Origin: Fen-549 sp050011315
Lineage (GTDB): Bacteria; Actinomycetota; Thermoleophilia; Gaiellales; Gaiellaceae
Direction of reading: 5' to 3'
Length of the DNA: 64,000 nt
Assembly: GCA_050011315.1 (NCBI GenBank)
Contig: JBEKJI010000001.1
Span: forward strand, 186,001 to 250,000
Numbering within the stretch: position 1 is the first letter of the stretch; each line of letters starts with the position of its first letter. The notes below the pieces were generated by a model. The model was not told the origin of the DNA. It ran no database searches and saw only the letters and a list, made by a program, of their open reading frames with translations. Shown here piece by piece: positions 41,635 to 53,368 of this stretch. A program made the position numbers and the translations under genes.

Positions 41635-42977
41635 TCCGGAGCGGGTTCGAGATCTAGGTCGGCGGTCGCGGCCGGCAGCGGCGCGCAGCTTCCCGGCCGG
41701 CCCACGCACTCGTAGGCAAAGCCGGCCGCCGTGACCTGGGCCGGGTCGAGCATGTTGCGACCGTCGACGATGAGGGGATTGCGCATCGCCAGGCGCACCT
41801 CTTCGGAAGCGAGCTCCTGCAGCTGCTTCCACTCGGTGACGATGACCGCGGCATCGGCGCCGGCGACCGCCTCGAGAACGCTGTCGCAGATGCGGGCGCC
41901 GCGCAGATAGCTGTCGCGCTCGGCCATCGGATCCCAGGCACGCACCTCGGCGCCCTCGGCCAGCAGCCGAGAGCCGAGCACGATCGAGGTCGCTTCGCGC
42001 ATGTCGTTGGTATCGGGCTTGAAGGTGAGACCGAGGATCGCAATCGCCTTGCCGGCGAGCGAGCCGAGATGCTTCTCGAGCTTGCCGACCACGCGGCGCT
42101 TCTGCAGCTCGTTGACCTCGATCACGCTCGAGAGCAGCTGAAAGTGGTAACCGGAGTTGCCCGCGAGCTGCTTGAGCGCCGTCACGTCCTTGGGGAAACA
42201 GCTGCCGCCAAAGCCGATACCCGCATGCAGGAAGTGCGGGCCGATGCGCCGATCGAGGCCCATCCCCTCGGCGACCTGCTCGACGTCGGCGCCGGTCAGC
42301 TCGCAGACGTTGGCGATCTCGTTGATGAAGCTGATGCGCGTCGCCAGGAAGGCGTTTGAGGCCAGCTTGATCATCTCGGCCGAGGCCACGTCGCAGTAGA
42401 CGATCGGAGCCTCGATGCCGGCGTAGAGAGCCCCCACCCGCTTACCGTCGGAGGACTCGAAGGAGCCAACAACGATCCGGTCGGGATGGATGAAGTCCTC
42501 GACCGCGCGACCTTCGGCCAGGAACTCCGGGTTGGAGACATAGCCGACGTGACCGAGCCCCCGCGCTTCGAGCGCGGCTCGCACCTTTTCGCCGGTCCCG
42601 GCCGGAACGGTGCTCTTCATGATCATGATCGCCTCTTGCCCCAGTTCGGGCAGCTCGTCGACCACCGCCCAGACGGCCGAGAGATCGGCGTCGCCGGAAT
42701 AGGTGGGCGGCGTGCCCACGCAGATGAAGAGGAAGTCCACCTCACTGGTTACGTCCGAAATCTCCAGCGTGTAGCTCATCCGCTCGCGGTTGCGATCGAT
42801 GAGCTCGGACAGACCGGGCTCGTAGATCGGAACCTCGCCGGCACGCAAACGCTCGATGCGCTCGGGCACGACGTCGCGCACGATCACGCGGTGGCCGAGA
42901 TCGGCAAAGCAGGCTGCGGTAACCAGTCCGACCCAGCCCGCGCCGAAGATCCCGATCGTTTCGCCTCCCGAGCTCAT
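41631..42977 (-). CDS. ugd: UDP-glucose 6-dehydrogenase
   Basis: 448 residues. N-terminal Rossmann loop GIFGAGWVGLVTAACFADLG, substrate loop SNPEFLAEGRAVEDFIHPDR, catalytic GIGFGGSCFPKDVTALK with the nucleophilic Cys, and the C-terminal domain AILGLTFKPDTNDMREATS. It oxidises UDP-glucose to UDP-glucuronate for envelope polysaccharides. It is the first gene of a pair with the nucleotidyltransferase, and lies downstream of an LCP-type ligase gene, fitting glycopolymer synthesis. UDP-mannose or UDP-N-acetyl sugars cannot be excluded as substrates. Confidence 0.92.
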   Translation of the reverse strand: MSSGGETIGIFGAGWVGLVTAACFADLGHRVIVRDVVPERIERLRAGEVPIYEPGLSELIDRNRERMSYTLEISDVTSEVDFLFICVGTPPTYSGDADLSAVWAVVDELPELGQEAIMIMKSTVPAGTGEKVRAALEARGLGHVGYVSNPEFLAEGRAVEDFIHPDRIVVGSFESSDGKRVGALYAGIEAPIVYCDVASAEMIKLASNAFLATRISFINEIANVCELTGADVEQVAEGMGLDRRIGPHFLHAGIGFGGSCFPKDVTALKQLAGNSGYHFQLLSSVIEVNELQKRRVVGKLEKHLGSLAGKAIAILGLTFKPDTNDMREATSIVLGSRLLAEGAEVRAWDPMAERDSYLRGARICDSVLEAVAGADAAVIVTEWKQLQELASEEVRLAMRNPLIVDGRNMLDPAQVTAAGFAYECVGRPGSCAPLPAATADLDLEPAPE

Positions 42978-43035
42978 GCGCCCGGAAGCTTACTCATCCG
43001 CGAGAGAGGATCGCTGCCTTAATTTTGCCCACGGG

Positions 43036-45009
43036 TCACTTGTGCAGCCGACCCGATACGGGACGCAGTCCCTTGGCGATCGCGATCATCGTCTCATTCG
43101 AGAGCGAGTCGTCGAGGGTGTTGATGACCCAGTAACTGGCGCCGCCCGCGTACAGCACGACCATGTGCAGGTGCACCCCTTGGTAGTAGAAGCCGTAGGT
43201 GCGGCCGTTGATGCGCTTGGTGACGTGGGTACTGGCCAGCACCGGGGCGTCGGCCCACTTCGTCTCCTGAATGCCCCAGTAGCCCGCGGCGGAGCCGGAG
43301 ATCTTGAAAACCAAGCGCAGCGTGCGTTCCTTCGGAGTCATCCAGTAGACGCGCGGCGAGTCGCTGGTCATATAGGACGAGCTCTCGACCCGGGACGGCG
43401 CCTGAAGGCGGAAGGGGAACTTGCGTTGAAGGGCGCGCAGCTGCGGGACGGTGATCCCCGGGTCGACCTTCACCTTGGGCGGCTCGGCCGCCGGCACCTC
43501 GACCTTGGGAACGATCGGCGGCAGCGTGCCGTCGAACGCCTGACCGAGTGCCACGACCACCATGGCGCCGTTCGCAAGCGGAGCGATCTTGGGGCCGATC
43601 TCGTGCACGCTGGTGGCGTCGAAGAAGGACGCAATCTCCGTGGCGGCGGCTTTCGCGCCGGACTGAGCCGGATCGAAGTAGACGACCGAGTCCCAGAGAT
43701 GCGGGCCGGGGTAGTTGGCCTTGGCTCCGCCCGCCGGCTGAACCACGTTGTAGCGACGCTGCGTCAGGCTGATTCCGGTGTCGCGTGCAAGACCTTCGGT
43801 GCCGCTCGCGTTCAAGACGAGCACCGTGGTCTTCTCGGGCGCCGGAGCCGCTGCCGCCGGCGTTTTCGCACGGGCGACGTGGTTCTGGTTGGCAGCCCGC
43901 GCGGCCGCGGTCAGATCGGGATTGGCGAACTCGTCGATCGCGTTCTGGAGATCGGCCTCCGACACCGTGGTGTCGGAGGTGCCGTCGTTGATGTTGCGGA
44001 CGTTCTCGATCTTGACCTGGATCAGGTTGCCGCCCGGAACGCTCTGGGCGAGCCGGGCGTAGCTGAGCAGCGTCTTGAGCGGAATCGATTTGCCCGAGCT
44101 GTCCTCGACCTCGACGTTCTTGGCGATCGTGTTGACGATGTTGACGTAGCCCCATAGCGACATCTTCGAGAGCCGCTGGCGGAAGGCGCGCATGAACGCT
44201 TGCTGGCGCATGATCCGGTGATAGTCGTCGTCGAAGTGCCGGAAGCGCACGTAGTCGAGCGCCGGCGCGCCTCGCAGACGCTGGTAGCCGGGCTCGAGGT
44301 TGATGGTCGCGGTGCCGGTATTCGGGGGGATGTAATAGCGCCGGTCGACGTCCACGTAGACGCCGCCGACGTGGCTGACGATCTGCGTGAAGCCACGGAA
44401 GGCGATTGGAACGATGTAGTTGATCGGGAGCCCTGTCAACGCTTTCACGGTGAGCAAAGAACCAATGGCTCCACAGGTGCCGTACGCGGAGTTGATCTTC
44501 GCGTCGGCGTAGGAGACCTGCGGGTTGTAGTTCGATTCGGGCCCACCGCAGTAGAGAGGCTCGCGCAGATCGCGCGGGAAGGAAAGCAGCGAGATGCTCT
44601 GCGACCCCTTGCGCGGATCGGCGCGCACGAGCATGAGCGTGTCCGAGCGCCCCTTGTCGGCGCCCATGCCGGCGCGGTGGTCGTAGCCGATCACGAGCGC
44701 GATCACGGGCTGATTCGGAAGAGGCGCCTTCAGGAATGGCTTCGCGGCCTTGACGTCTTTCGAATGGGCAGCCGTCTGAGCGACCTTCTGGTGAGCCCAG
44801 AGGTAGGCGCCGCCGGCAGCGCCGCCCGCGGTGATCGCCAGAAAGAGCAGCGTGTTCAGCAAGAAGCGCCCGACGCCGCGCAGGACGCGCCCGCTCGCGA
44901 CCGGTTGCTCGTAGTGGCTGATCCTGCGGCGAGGCGGTGGCGGAGCCGAACGTCCGTTACCGGCGGTCTGCTCCCAGCGTCCGATCCGTCTCTTCAGCGT
45001 CGTCCGCAT
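43036..45009 (-). CDS. LytR-CpsA-Psr family glycopolymer ligase with LytR_C domain
   Basis: 657 residues. A cytoplasmic Pro/Arg-rich N-terminus (RSAPPPPRRRISH) precedes one membrane helix (FLLNTLLFLAITAGGAAGGA). The LCP domain shows ALVIGYDHRAGMGADKGRSD, SLLSFPRDLREPL, INSAYGTCGAIGSLLTVKAL, and DYVRFRHFDDDYHRIMRQQA with conserved Arg/Asp residues. A C-terminal LytR_C domain follows (TTVLVLNASGTEGLARDTGI), then an extra domain of ~150 residues. LCP enzymes transfer glycopolymers from lipid carriers to peptidoglycan. Confidence 0.9.
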   Translation of the reverse strand: MRTTLKRRIGRWEQTAGNGRSAPPPPRRRISHYEQPVASGRVLRGVGRFLLNTLLFLAITAGGAAGGAYLWAHQKVAQTAAHSKDVKAAKPFLKAPLPNQPVIALVIGYDHRAGMGADKGRSDTLMLVRADPRKGSQSISLLSFPRDLREPLYCGGPESNYNPQVSYADAKINSAYGTCGAIGSLLTVKALTGLPINYIVPIAFRGFTQIVSHVGGVYVDVDRRYYIPPNTGTATINLEPGYQRLRGAPALDYVRFRHFDDDYHRIMRQQAFMRAFRQRLSKMSLWGYVNIVNTIAKNVEVEDSSGKSIPLKTLLSYARLAQSVPGGNLIQVKIENVRNINDGTSDTTVSEADLQNAIDEFANPDLTAAARAANQNHVARAKTPAAAAPAPEKTTVLVLNASGTEGLARDTGISLTQRRYNVVQPAGGAKANYPGPHLWDSVVYFDPAQSGAKAAATEIASFFDATSVHEIGPKIAPLANGAMVVVALGQAFDGTLPPIVPKVEVPAAEPPKVKVDPGITVPQLRALQRKFPFRLQAPSRVESSSYMTSDSPRVYWMTPKERTLRLVFKISGSAAGYWGIQETKWADAPVLASTHVTKRINGRTYGFYYQGVHLHMVVLYAGGASYWVINTLDDSLSNETMIAIAKGLRPVSGRLHK

Positions 45010-45117
45010 ACGAAAAAGAACGCAAGTCTGTGCGCGCTCCCGGCCGTCAGCATAGCGACCTTTCCCGACCCGACCGCCACGGAAGCAGCCGTAACGCCGG
45101 CCGCTCGCCGGTAACGC

Positions 45118-45537
45118 CTAGTGCCCCGCGACGGCGAGCTGGTTCTCGGCGTGCTTGATCTTTTGCTCGATGCGCCAGCGGTCGCCCTCGATCTCGCCGC
45201 GCTCCAGGCGACCGAGCTCGGCCCTGGCCTCCTCGAGCTGCGCGATCGCGCGGCCGGCGTCGATCTCGCGCAAGTCAACCGCGTCGTCGACGAGGACGAG
45301 CGCCCGGTTCGAGTGCACTTCGAAGAAGCCCGGACCGGTAGCCAGCTCGATCACCTCTCCGCCGGAGACGTGAATGCGGGTCGAGCCCGCCTTCAGCAGC
45401 GCCTCGAGAGCAACGTGGCGCGCCAGCACGCCGATCTCGCCGTCCTCGCCCGGGACGACGATCATCTCCGCATCGCCGTCGAAGACCGATCTCTCGGGAG
45501 TTACAACCGAGACGCTGAAGAGGCTCCGTTCCGCCAT
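45118..45537 (-). CDS. atpC: ATP synthase epsilon subunit
   Basis: 139 residues: N-terminal beta sandwich (SVVTPERSVFDGDAEMIVVP, GEDGEIGVLARHVALEALL, GEVIELATGPGFFEVHSNRA) and C-terminal helical hairpin (IAQLEEARAELGRLERGEIE). Part of the F1 central stalk, linking rotation to catalysis and inhibiting hydrolysis. Twelve bases after atpD; last gene of the cluster. Confidence 0.95.
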   Translation of the reverse strand: MAERSLFSVSVVTPERSVFDGDAEMIVVPGEDGEIGVLARHVALEALLKAGSTRIHVSGGEVIELATGPGFFEVHSNRALVLVDDAVDLREIDAGRAIAQLEEARAELGRLERGEIEGDRWRIEQKIKHAENQLAVAGH

Positions 45538-45549
45538 GACGGATTCTCC

Positions 45550-47004
<1,455 letters not shown>

Positions 47005-47168
47005 CTCTCTCCTGCGGCAGGCGGGTTAGCTCTTAGAAACCGGCGTAGCCGGCGCCACGTGGGCACCTGCGCGCCAGTCTATCCGAGACACTTGGCCGCC
47101 GAGTGGTCGGCCCACCGGGGCACGACTTCGCCACCAACGCAGACTGAGCGAAGCGTCCCTCGCGGTCG

Positions 47169-47630
47169 TCAGGGCGTCGAGACGACGTCGGCGTATGAAG
47201 CCGGCTGGGCCTGCGGCTGCAATGCGTGGGTGATCCGCGCCTGGTGAGGAACGCCGGGCACGGTCGCGGCCGGCGCTGTCGCATCGCCGCTCCCGCCGGT
47301 CGATCCCTGCAGAAAGCCCAGTCCGAGCGTGACGGCAGCGAGCGCCGTCGCCGGAATCCCCGTGCGCAGTAGCCGCCGCCGGGAAAAGCGCGGCAGGATG
47401 ATGATCGAGGGCCGTTCGAGCGGAGCGGATCGCAGCGCCTGCGTGATCGTCTCGACCCTCGCGCAATAGAGCCGGCAGGGTGCGCAGTCGCGTAGGTGAC
47501 GGTCGAGCTTGCGACCCTCGAGCGCGTCCAGCTCACCGTCGAACGAAAGCGACAGCAGCTCCCGCGCGCTTCTGCAGTCGCGATCGGTCAAAAGGGGGCT
47601 CACGTGAACTGGGACGCCCGGGTCGAGCAA
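47169..47630 (-). CDS. Putative anti-sigma factor with zinc-finger domain
   Basis: 153 residues (TTG 47630; GTG 47603 is an alternative). Residues 20-55 read CRSARELLSLSFDGELDALE then RHLRDCAPCRLYC, the H-x3-C-x2-C zf-HC2 motif of zinc anti-sigma factors. A membrane helix follows (GIPATALAAVTLGLGFLQG) with a Ser/Gly/Pro-rich external tail. ZAS proteins hold ECF sigma factors inactive at the membrane. No sigma gene is adjacent; the gene is inserted between atpG and atpD on the same strand, which is unusual. Confidence 0.75.
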   Translation of the reverse strand: MLDPGVPVHVSPLLTDRDCRSARELLSLSFDGELDALEGRKLDRHLRDCAPCRLYCARVETITQALRSAPLERPSIIILPRFSRRRLLRTGIPATALAAVTLGLGFLQGSTGGSGDATAPAATVPGVPHQARITHALQPQAQPASYADVVSTP

Positions 47631-47667
47631 TTGTTAGAAAAAGATAAGAAGGCACGAAAAATGCAGC

Positions 47668-47704
47668 GCAGGGGATCGCTCCCGCAAGGGAGCAGATGCC
47701 CTGC
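47668..47704. repeat. Hairpin module of repeat element E
   Basis: GCAGGGGATC-GCTCCC-GCAA-GGGAGC-AGATGCCCTGC, inner stem perfect, outer stem with one mismatch; same layout as the hairpins at 12431, 12618 and 26201. Confidence 0.6.
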
Positions 47705-47709
47705 AAGCC

Positions 47710-47779
47710 GCCGCAGCCGACATGCGCGGCTGCGGCTCACCTGACGCTCGTCCCCAATTCGCCCCGGACCCCGCAAAGC
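47710..47779 (+). repeat. REP-like element, copy E (compensatory stem change)
   Basis: GCCGCAGCCG-loop-CGGCTGCGGC, a perfect 10-bp stem; other copies read GCCGCGACCG/CGGGCGCGGC with an A-G mismatch. The tail CTGACGCTCGTCCCCAATTC and CCGGACCCCGCAAAGC matches copy D. Confidence 0.7.
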
Positions 47780-47859
47780 AAAACCGGCCAGCCCGCCCCG
47801 CTCCTAGGACGCCGCGCTGAGCGCGCCACAGGCGCGGCTCAGCGCCTAGTTACTCCGCG

Positions 47860-47880
47860 GCGGAAATCGCAGATTTCCGC
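47860..47880 (-). terminator. Hairpin after atpG
   Basis: GCGGAAATC-GCA-GATTTCCGC, perfect nine-pair stem, five bases beyond the atpG stop; resembles the hairpin following secA. Confidence 0.6.
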
Positions 47881-47885
47881 TGGCG

Positions 47886-48770
47886 CTACAGCGCATCGGC
47901 TCCGGCCACGACCTCGAGGATCTCCCGCGTGATATCCGCCTGGCGTGCTCGGTTCATGATCAGCGTCAGGTGATCGATCAGCTCCTCGGCGTTCTTGCTG
48001 GCGTTGCGCATCGCGCTCATGCGCGCGCCGTGCTCGGAGGCGGCCGACTCGAGCAGGGCGCGGAAGACCTCGGTCTCGAGATAGGCCGGGATCAGGCGAG
48101 CGAGGATGGCCTCAGAATCGGGCTCGTAGAGCACCTCGCCGAGCACAGGCAGCGGCTCATTTCTCTCGTCGAAGCCCTCGAGCACCTGCCTGGGGAGCGG
48201 CAGGATCTCCTGCTCGACGACGGTCTGGGTGATCGGCGTAACGAAGCGGTTGTAGACGAGCAGCACCGCGTCGACCTGGGCGCTTGCGTAGAGCTCGCTC
48301 AGGCTGTGCGCGACGGCTTGTGCGTCGATGAACTCCGGCCGATCGCTGAAGCCTGTCCAGGATCTTGCGAGCTCGCGGTGGCGGAACCTGAGCGAGGAGC
48401 GCCCGCGCTTGCCGCCGACCAACCACCTGACCTCGATTCCCTGAGCCTGGAGATCGCGCTCGAGCGTGAACGAGCGGCGCAGAACTTGGGCATTGAAGGC
48501 GCCGGCAAGCCCGCGGTCGCCGGTGAGCGGCACGAGCGCCACGGTGCGCGTCTCGCGGCTCTCGAGCAGCGGCAGCCCGTGCACATTCCCGACCGCCTGC
48601 GCGGTTGAGGTGATCAGCTCGAGCATGCGATCGGCGTAGGGGCGCATCGCCACGATCCGCTGCTGCGCCCGCCTGAGCTTGGCGGCCGCGACCAGCTCCA
48701 TCGCCTTGGTGATCTTGTGCGTGGAGCGGATCGAGCGAATTCGCCGCTTGATGTCTTGCTGGGAAGCCAT
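47886..48770 (-). CDS. atpG: ATP synthase gamma subunit
   Basis: 294 residues. N-terminal helix QQDIKRRIRSIRSTHKITKA, ELVAAAKLRRAQQRI, central VALVPLTGDRGLAGAFNAQV, C-terminal helix MSAMRNASKNAEELIDHLTL, ARQADITREILEVVAGADAL. Forms the rotating coiled-coil shaft of F1. Twelve bases after atpA. A terminator-like hairpin follows directly, ending this segment of the operon. Confidence 0.97.
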   Translation of the reverse strand: MASQQDIKRRIRSIRSTHKITKAMELVAAAKLRRAQQRIVAMRPYADRMLELITSTAQAVGNVHGLPLLESRETRTVALVPLTGDRGLAGAFNAQVLRRSFTLERDLQAQGIEVRWLVGGKRGRSSLRFRHRELARSWTGFSDRPEFIDAQAVAHSLSELYASAQVDAVLLVYNRFVTPITQTVVEQEILPLPRQVLEGFDERNEPLPVLGEVLYEPDSEAILARLIPAYLETEVFRALLESAASEHGARMSAMRNASKNAEELIDHLTLIMNRARQADITREILEVVAGADAL

Positions 48771-48782
48771 GACGTCGGTGGT

Positions 48783-50312
<1,530 letters not shown>

Positions 50313-50321
50313 GGCTTCACC

Positions 50322-50858
50322 TCAACTCCTTGTCTCGACGAGCTCGGTACGAAGTTTCTCGATACGACCGCGGACACTGGCATCCAGGCGCAGCGAGCCC
50401 GCCTGCACGATCAGGCCGCCGAGTAGCGACGGATCGACGTGGCGACGCGCCTCGACCTGGCTTCCGGTCGCGGCCTCGATCCTGGACACGAGCGAGCGCG
50501 CCTCTTCCTCGGAGAGCTCGTGCGCCGTCGTCACGACTACGCGCAGGCGCTTCTCGCCCGCGTCCACGAGCACCTCGAACTCGCGAAAGATCTCCTCGAT
50601 GGCGGCGATCCGCGTCTTCTCGGCCAGCAGGCGCAGGAAGTTGCGCACCAGCGGCTCGTCGCCCTGCAACAAATCATCTATCAGCGCGACCTTGGAGGCG
50701 GAGTCGAGCTCGGGATTCGCGAGCACCGTCGCCAGCTCGGGCACCTTGCGCTCGGCCTCGACGAAGTCGGCCAGGCCGCTTCTCACCTCGCTCAGGCGCT
50801 CCTTGTCGAGGGCGGCGTTGTAGAGCGCCTGTGCGTACTTTCGCTCGACGATTCCCAT
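50322..50858 (-). CDS. atpH: ATP synthase delta subunit
   Basis: 178 residues: YAQALYNAALDKERLSEVRS, ADFVEAERKVPELATVLANP, VRNFLRLLAEKTRIAAIEEI, RLRVVVTTAHELSEEEARSL, and VDPSLLGGLIVQAGSLRLDA. It joins F1 to the b-subunit stator. The start codon lies directly at the edge of a 164-bp palindromic element separating it from atpF. Confidence 0.95.
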   Translation of the reverse strand: MGIVERKYAQALYNAALDKERLSEVRSGLADFVEAERKVPELATVLANPELDSASKVALIDDLLQGDEPLVRNFLRLLAEKTRIAAIEEIFREFEVLVDAGEKRLRVVVTTAHELSEEEARSLVSRIEAATGSQVEARRHVDPSLLGGLIVQAGSLRLDASVRGRIEKLRTELVETRS

Positions 50859-50859
50859 C

Positions 50860-51023
50860 AGTGCCCCGTCCAGTGATGCTTCCGAGTTTCTGGGTCGCTA
50901 GCACCAAGCGATGCTAGGACGCAGGGAGCGTCCGTACTTCGAAGTACGGACGCGACTGAGGGCAACGCAGCGCGCCGCGTGATAGCGGGCCAGAAGCCGG
51001 AGTGTATTGCTGGATGGGGCACT
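50860..51023. repeat. 164-bp palindromic element between atpF and atpH
   Basis: Terminal inverted repeats AGTGCCCCGTCCAG (50860-50873) and CTGGATGGGGCACT (51010-51023) with one mismatch, partial pairing throughout (CCGAGTTTCTGGGTCGCTA against TAGCGGGCCAGAAGCCGG), and a perfect 26-bp palindrome at 50928-50953 in the middle. It looks like a non-autonomous mobile element, or a large RNA hairpin inside the atp transcript. Confidence 0.75.
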
Positions 51024-51549
51024 AGTCGCGAGCCTCCTCGAGGGCCGAAAAGTCGAGCTCCTCGACGGCGCTGTCGATCAGGCGACGATGATCGTCGGGG
51101 GTGAGCAGCTTGCCGGTCACCTTGGCGGTCGTGATCAGCGTCAGCTCGGCGATCTCGTTCCTGATCTGGTCGAGAGCGCTCTGCGTCTCGGCCGCGATCT
51201 GGCGCTCGGTCTCGGCCAGGCGGCGGACGCGATCGGCGTCGAGCTCGGTACGTGTTCGCTCGCGCTGCGACTCCGCCACCTTGCGCGCGTCCTCGAGGAC
51301 CTGCTCGGCGTCGGAGCGCGCCTGCACCAGCATCGCCCGGTGCTCCTCGAGCAACCTGGCCGCCTCGTCGCGGGCTTCCCCCGCCTGCTCGATCGATTTC
51401 AGGATGCGCTCGCGACGCTCGTCGATCACCTTCTGGATGCGCCCGAAGGCGTAGCGCCTGAGAACGTAGTAGACGATCAGGAAGCAGACGATCGTCCAGA
51501 TCATCAAGCCCGGGATGACCGTGATCAGTGAGTTTGTTGCCAGCGGCAT
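51022..51549 (-). CDS. atpF: ATP synthase b subunit
   Basis: 175 residues. One N-terminal membrane helix (VIPGLMIWTIVCFLIVYYVL) then a long charged helix (EERRERILKSIEQAGEARDE-like, RLLEEHRAMLVQARSDAEQV). Dimerises to form the stator stalk. The C-terminus ends FSALEEARD. Located 20 bases after atpE and separated from atpH by the palindromic element. Confidence 0.95.
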   Translation of the reverse strand: MPLATNSLITVIPGLMIWTIVCFLIVYYVLRRYAFGRIQKVIDERRERILKSIEQAGEARDEAARLLEEHRAMLVQARSDAEQVLEDARKVAESQRERTRTELDADRVRRLAETERQIAAETQSALDQIRNEIAELTLITTAKVTGKLLTPDDHRRLIDSAVEELDFSALEEARD

Positions 51550-51569
51550 CTAATCGGAGACCTTTCTAT

Positions 51570-51827
51570 CTAGACGAGGACGTAGGCGAGCAGGCCGCCG
51601 ATCAGGCCGTAGAAGACGACCGCCTCGGTCAGCGCGAAACCGATCCACATGATGCCCTGTAGCTCGCCCCTGAGCTCGGGCTGGCGCGCCACCGACTGGA
51701 TCATCGAGCTGAAGATGTTGCCGAGACCGATGCCGGCGCCCAGCGAGCCGAAGCCTATGCCGAGAGCGAGCGCGAGCGCCTTCCCCATCTTGGTGATGTC
51801 GCCGGTGAGTGCTGCGAGGATGGACAT
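51570..51827 (-). CDS. atpE: ATP synthase c subunit
   Basis: 85 residues from ATG 51827, preceded by AAAGGAG; the longer frame adds an unlikely ten residues. Two helices: ALALALGIGFGSLGAGIGLG and IMWIGFALTEAVVFYGLIGG, with loop ARQPE. The ion-carrying Glu is in FALTEA. No obvious sodium-type ligand set is seen, so a proton ring is likely. Confidence 0.96.
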   Translation of the reverse strand: MSILAALTGDITKMGKALALALGIGFGSLGAGIGLGNIFSSMIQSVARQPELRGELQGIMWIGFALTEAVVFYGLIGGLLAYVLV

Positions 51828-51840
51828 AGAGCTCCTTTCG

Positions 51841-52767
51841 CTAGTGCTCGGGCTCAATCGCCGAGCCGATGTAGGTCGCCGAGAGGATGGCGAAGATGAA
51901 GGCCTGGATCGATACCACGATCCCGACCTCGAAGATATAGAGAGAAACAGCCACTGGAACTACGACCGGCGCCAGATACACCGCTTGCAGGATGAAGATC
52001 AGACCGAGCAGGGTCAGGATCAGCATGTGGCCGATGAGCATGTTGGCAAAGAGACGGATGCTGAGCGAGACGATCCGCATCAGCTGACTGATCACCTCGA
52101 GCAGGTAGAGCAGGGCGAGCGGCACGGCCCAGACGAGGTTGAAGCGGGGCATCCCGCCGGGCAACCAGCTGGCGAAGTACTTGCGGGGGCCGTTCCAGCG
52201 AATACCCTCGAAGTGAGTGAAGAAGATGGTCATGAGCGCGAGCGCCAGCGTCACCGAGAGCGCCGAGGTGGCGGCATAGATGCCGAAGGTCGGCAGCTTG
52301 ACGCCGAAGAGATGGAAAGTCTCGCCGGTCAGCGGCAACGGAATGAAGCCGAGCAAGTTGAGCACGAAGATGAACAGAAACAGGCTCGCACAGTAGGGGA
52401 ACCAGCGTCCCATCGCCTTGGTCGGCAACCCCTGCTCTGCGATCTGGTGCTGAGCCAGCTCGTAGATCATCTCGCCGATCGTCTGGCGCCGTTCAGGTCT
52501 GTTCCTGAGCCGCAGTCGCATGAGCACGATTCCGAGCACGATCGTGACGATGGTGCCGAGGAAGAGATAAGCGACGGCCTTGGTGATCGAGAGATCGATC
52601 GTGACCGGCCCCAGGTGTAGGGCCGGGATCTTGATCCAGGGCTTGAGGACGAACTCCTCAGCCGGGTCGAACTTGCCCTTGGCAAAGGCGTCCGCCGGCA
52701 GTACCAGCGCGAAAAGCGAGACCGCTGCGAGCGCCCGTCCCAGAGACAGTCTCGAACGACGGCCCAT
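51841..52767 (-). CDS. atpB: ATP synthase a subunit
   Basis: 308 residues. An N-terminal hydrophobic segment (LAAVSLFALVLPADAFA) may be a signal peptide. Five to six membrane helices follow, with the conserved YLLEVISQLMRIVSLSIRLF containing the essential Arg, then ANMLIGHMLILTLLGL. Forms the proton half-channels against the c ring. Its ATG overlaps the AtpI-like stop. Confidence 0.95.
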   Translation of the reverse strand: MGRRSRLSLGRALAAVSLFALVLPADAFAKGKFDPAEEFVLKPWIKIPALHLGPVTIDLSITKAVAYLFLGTIVTIVLGIVLMRLRLRNRPERRQTIGEMIYELAQHQIAEQGLPTKAMGRWFPYCASLFLFIFVLNLLGFIPLPLTGETFHLFGVKLPTFGIYAATSALSVTLALALMTIFFTHFEGIRWNGPRKYFASWLPGGMPRFNLVWAVPLALLYLLEVISQLMRIVSLSIRLFANMLIGHMLILTLLGLIFILQAVYLAPVVVPVAVSLYIFEVGIVVSIQAFIFAILSATYIGSAIEPEH

Positions 52768-53126
52768 CAGAGCGGCTCCGCCGAGAAGTAGCTGATCAGA
52801 GAGAGCGCCAGCTCGACCGTGAAGGCGAGCACGTACAGAAGCGCGGCCGCCAAGGCGACCGTCTGGTTCGAGACGGCCACGAGAATCAGGACTATGCCGA
52901 CAGCGAGCGCACGGAAGCTCATGCCGAAGGCGGCGGCCGCCGAACTCGGCAGGTGGCCGGCTCCAAGCGGCAAATGGGTGAGCAGATAGCCGAAGAGTTG
53001 CGCTGCAAGCCAGAGCGCGGCCGCCAGGCCCCAGCCGGCAAGCGGCCAGCCCGCGGCCAAGAAGACGGGCAGCGCCACGAGCACAAGTGCGGAGGCCGCG
53101 AGCGGCGGCAGCGTCCGGCTCGGCAA
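52767..53126 (-). CDS. AtpI-like membrane protein
   Basis: 119 residues with four predicted membrane helices (ALVLVALPVFLAAGWPLAGW, AALWLAAQLFGYLLTHL, SFRALAVGIVLILVAVS, ALLYVLAFTVELALSLISYF). Position directly before atpB with stop/start overlap and general layout match the AtpI accessory protein, which helps c-ring assembly. Sequence conservation of this family is weak, so the call rests mainly on context. Confidence 0.75.
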   Translation of the reverse strand: MPSRTLPPLAASALVLVALPVFLAAGWPLAGWGLAAALWLAAQLFGYLLTHLPLGAGHLPSSAAAAFGMSFRALAVGIVLILVAVSNQTVALAAALLYVLAFTVELALSLISYFSAEPL

Positions 53127-53164
53127 CGGGCGCGGAGCTGTCAGGCGACTCGGCGTTGGCGGAC

Positions 53165-53368
53165 TCAGGTGAAATACCCCCGGTAACGGCGGTAGACGAC
53201 GAAGATGCCCGCGGGAATGCCGACTGCCGTGCCGGCTACCGCTCCGACCCCGGTGCCGCCCAGCGCCCAGCCGATCAGCGCGCCGATACCAGCCACTACC
53301 ACGATCGTCGCAACAAGGAGTCCACCGGCCCCCACGGGCTCAAACGACGGGCGCGGCGGACGCTCCAT
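53165..53368 (-). CDS. AtpZ/AtpI-type small membrane protein
   Basis: 67 residues with two helices (GGLLVATIVVVAGIGALIGW, GVGAVAGTAVGIPAGIFVVY) and the Gly-rich turn ALGGTG typical of the putative F1Fo assembly protein AtpZ/AtpQ. Basic C-terminus RRYRGYF. First gene of the atp cluster. Family role is in ATP synthase assembly or Mg2+/Ca2+ transport with AtpI. Confidence 0.75.
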   Translation of the reverse strand: MERPPRPSFEPVGAGGLLVATIVVVAGIGALIGWALGGTGVGAVAGTAVGIPAGIFVVYRRYRGYFT

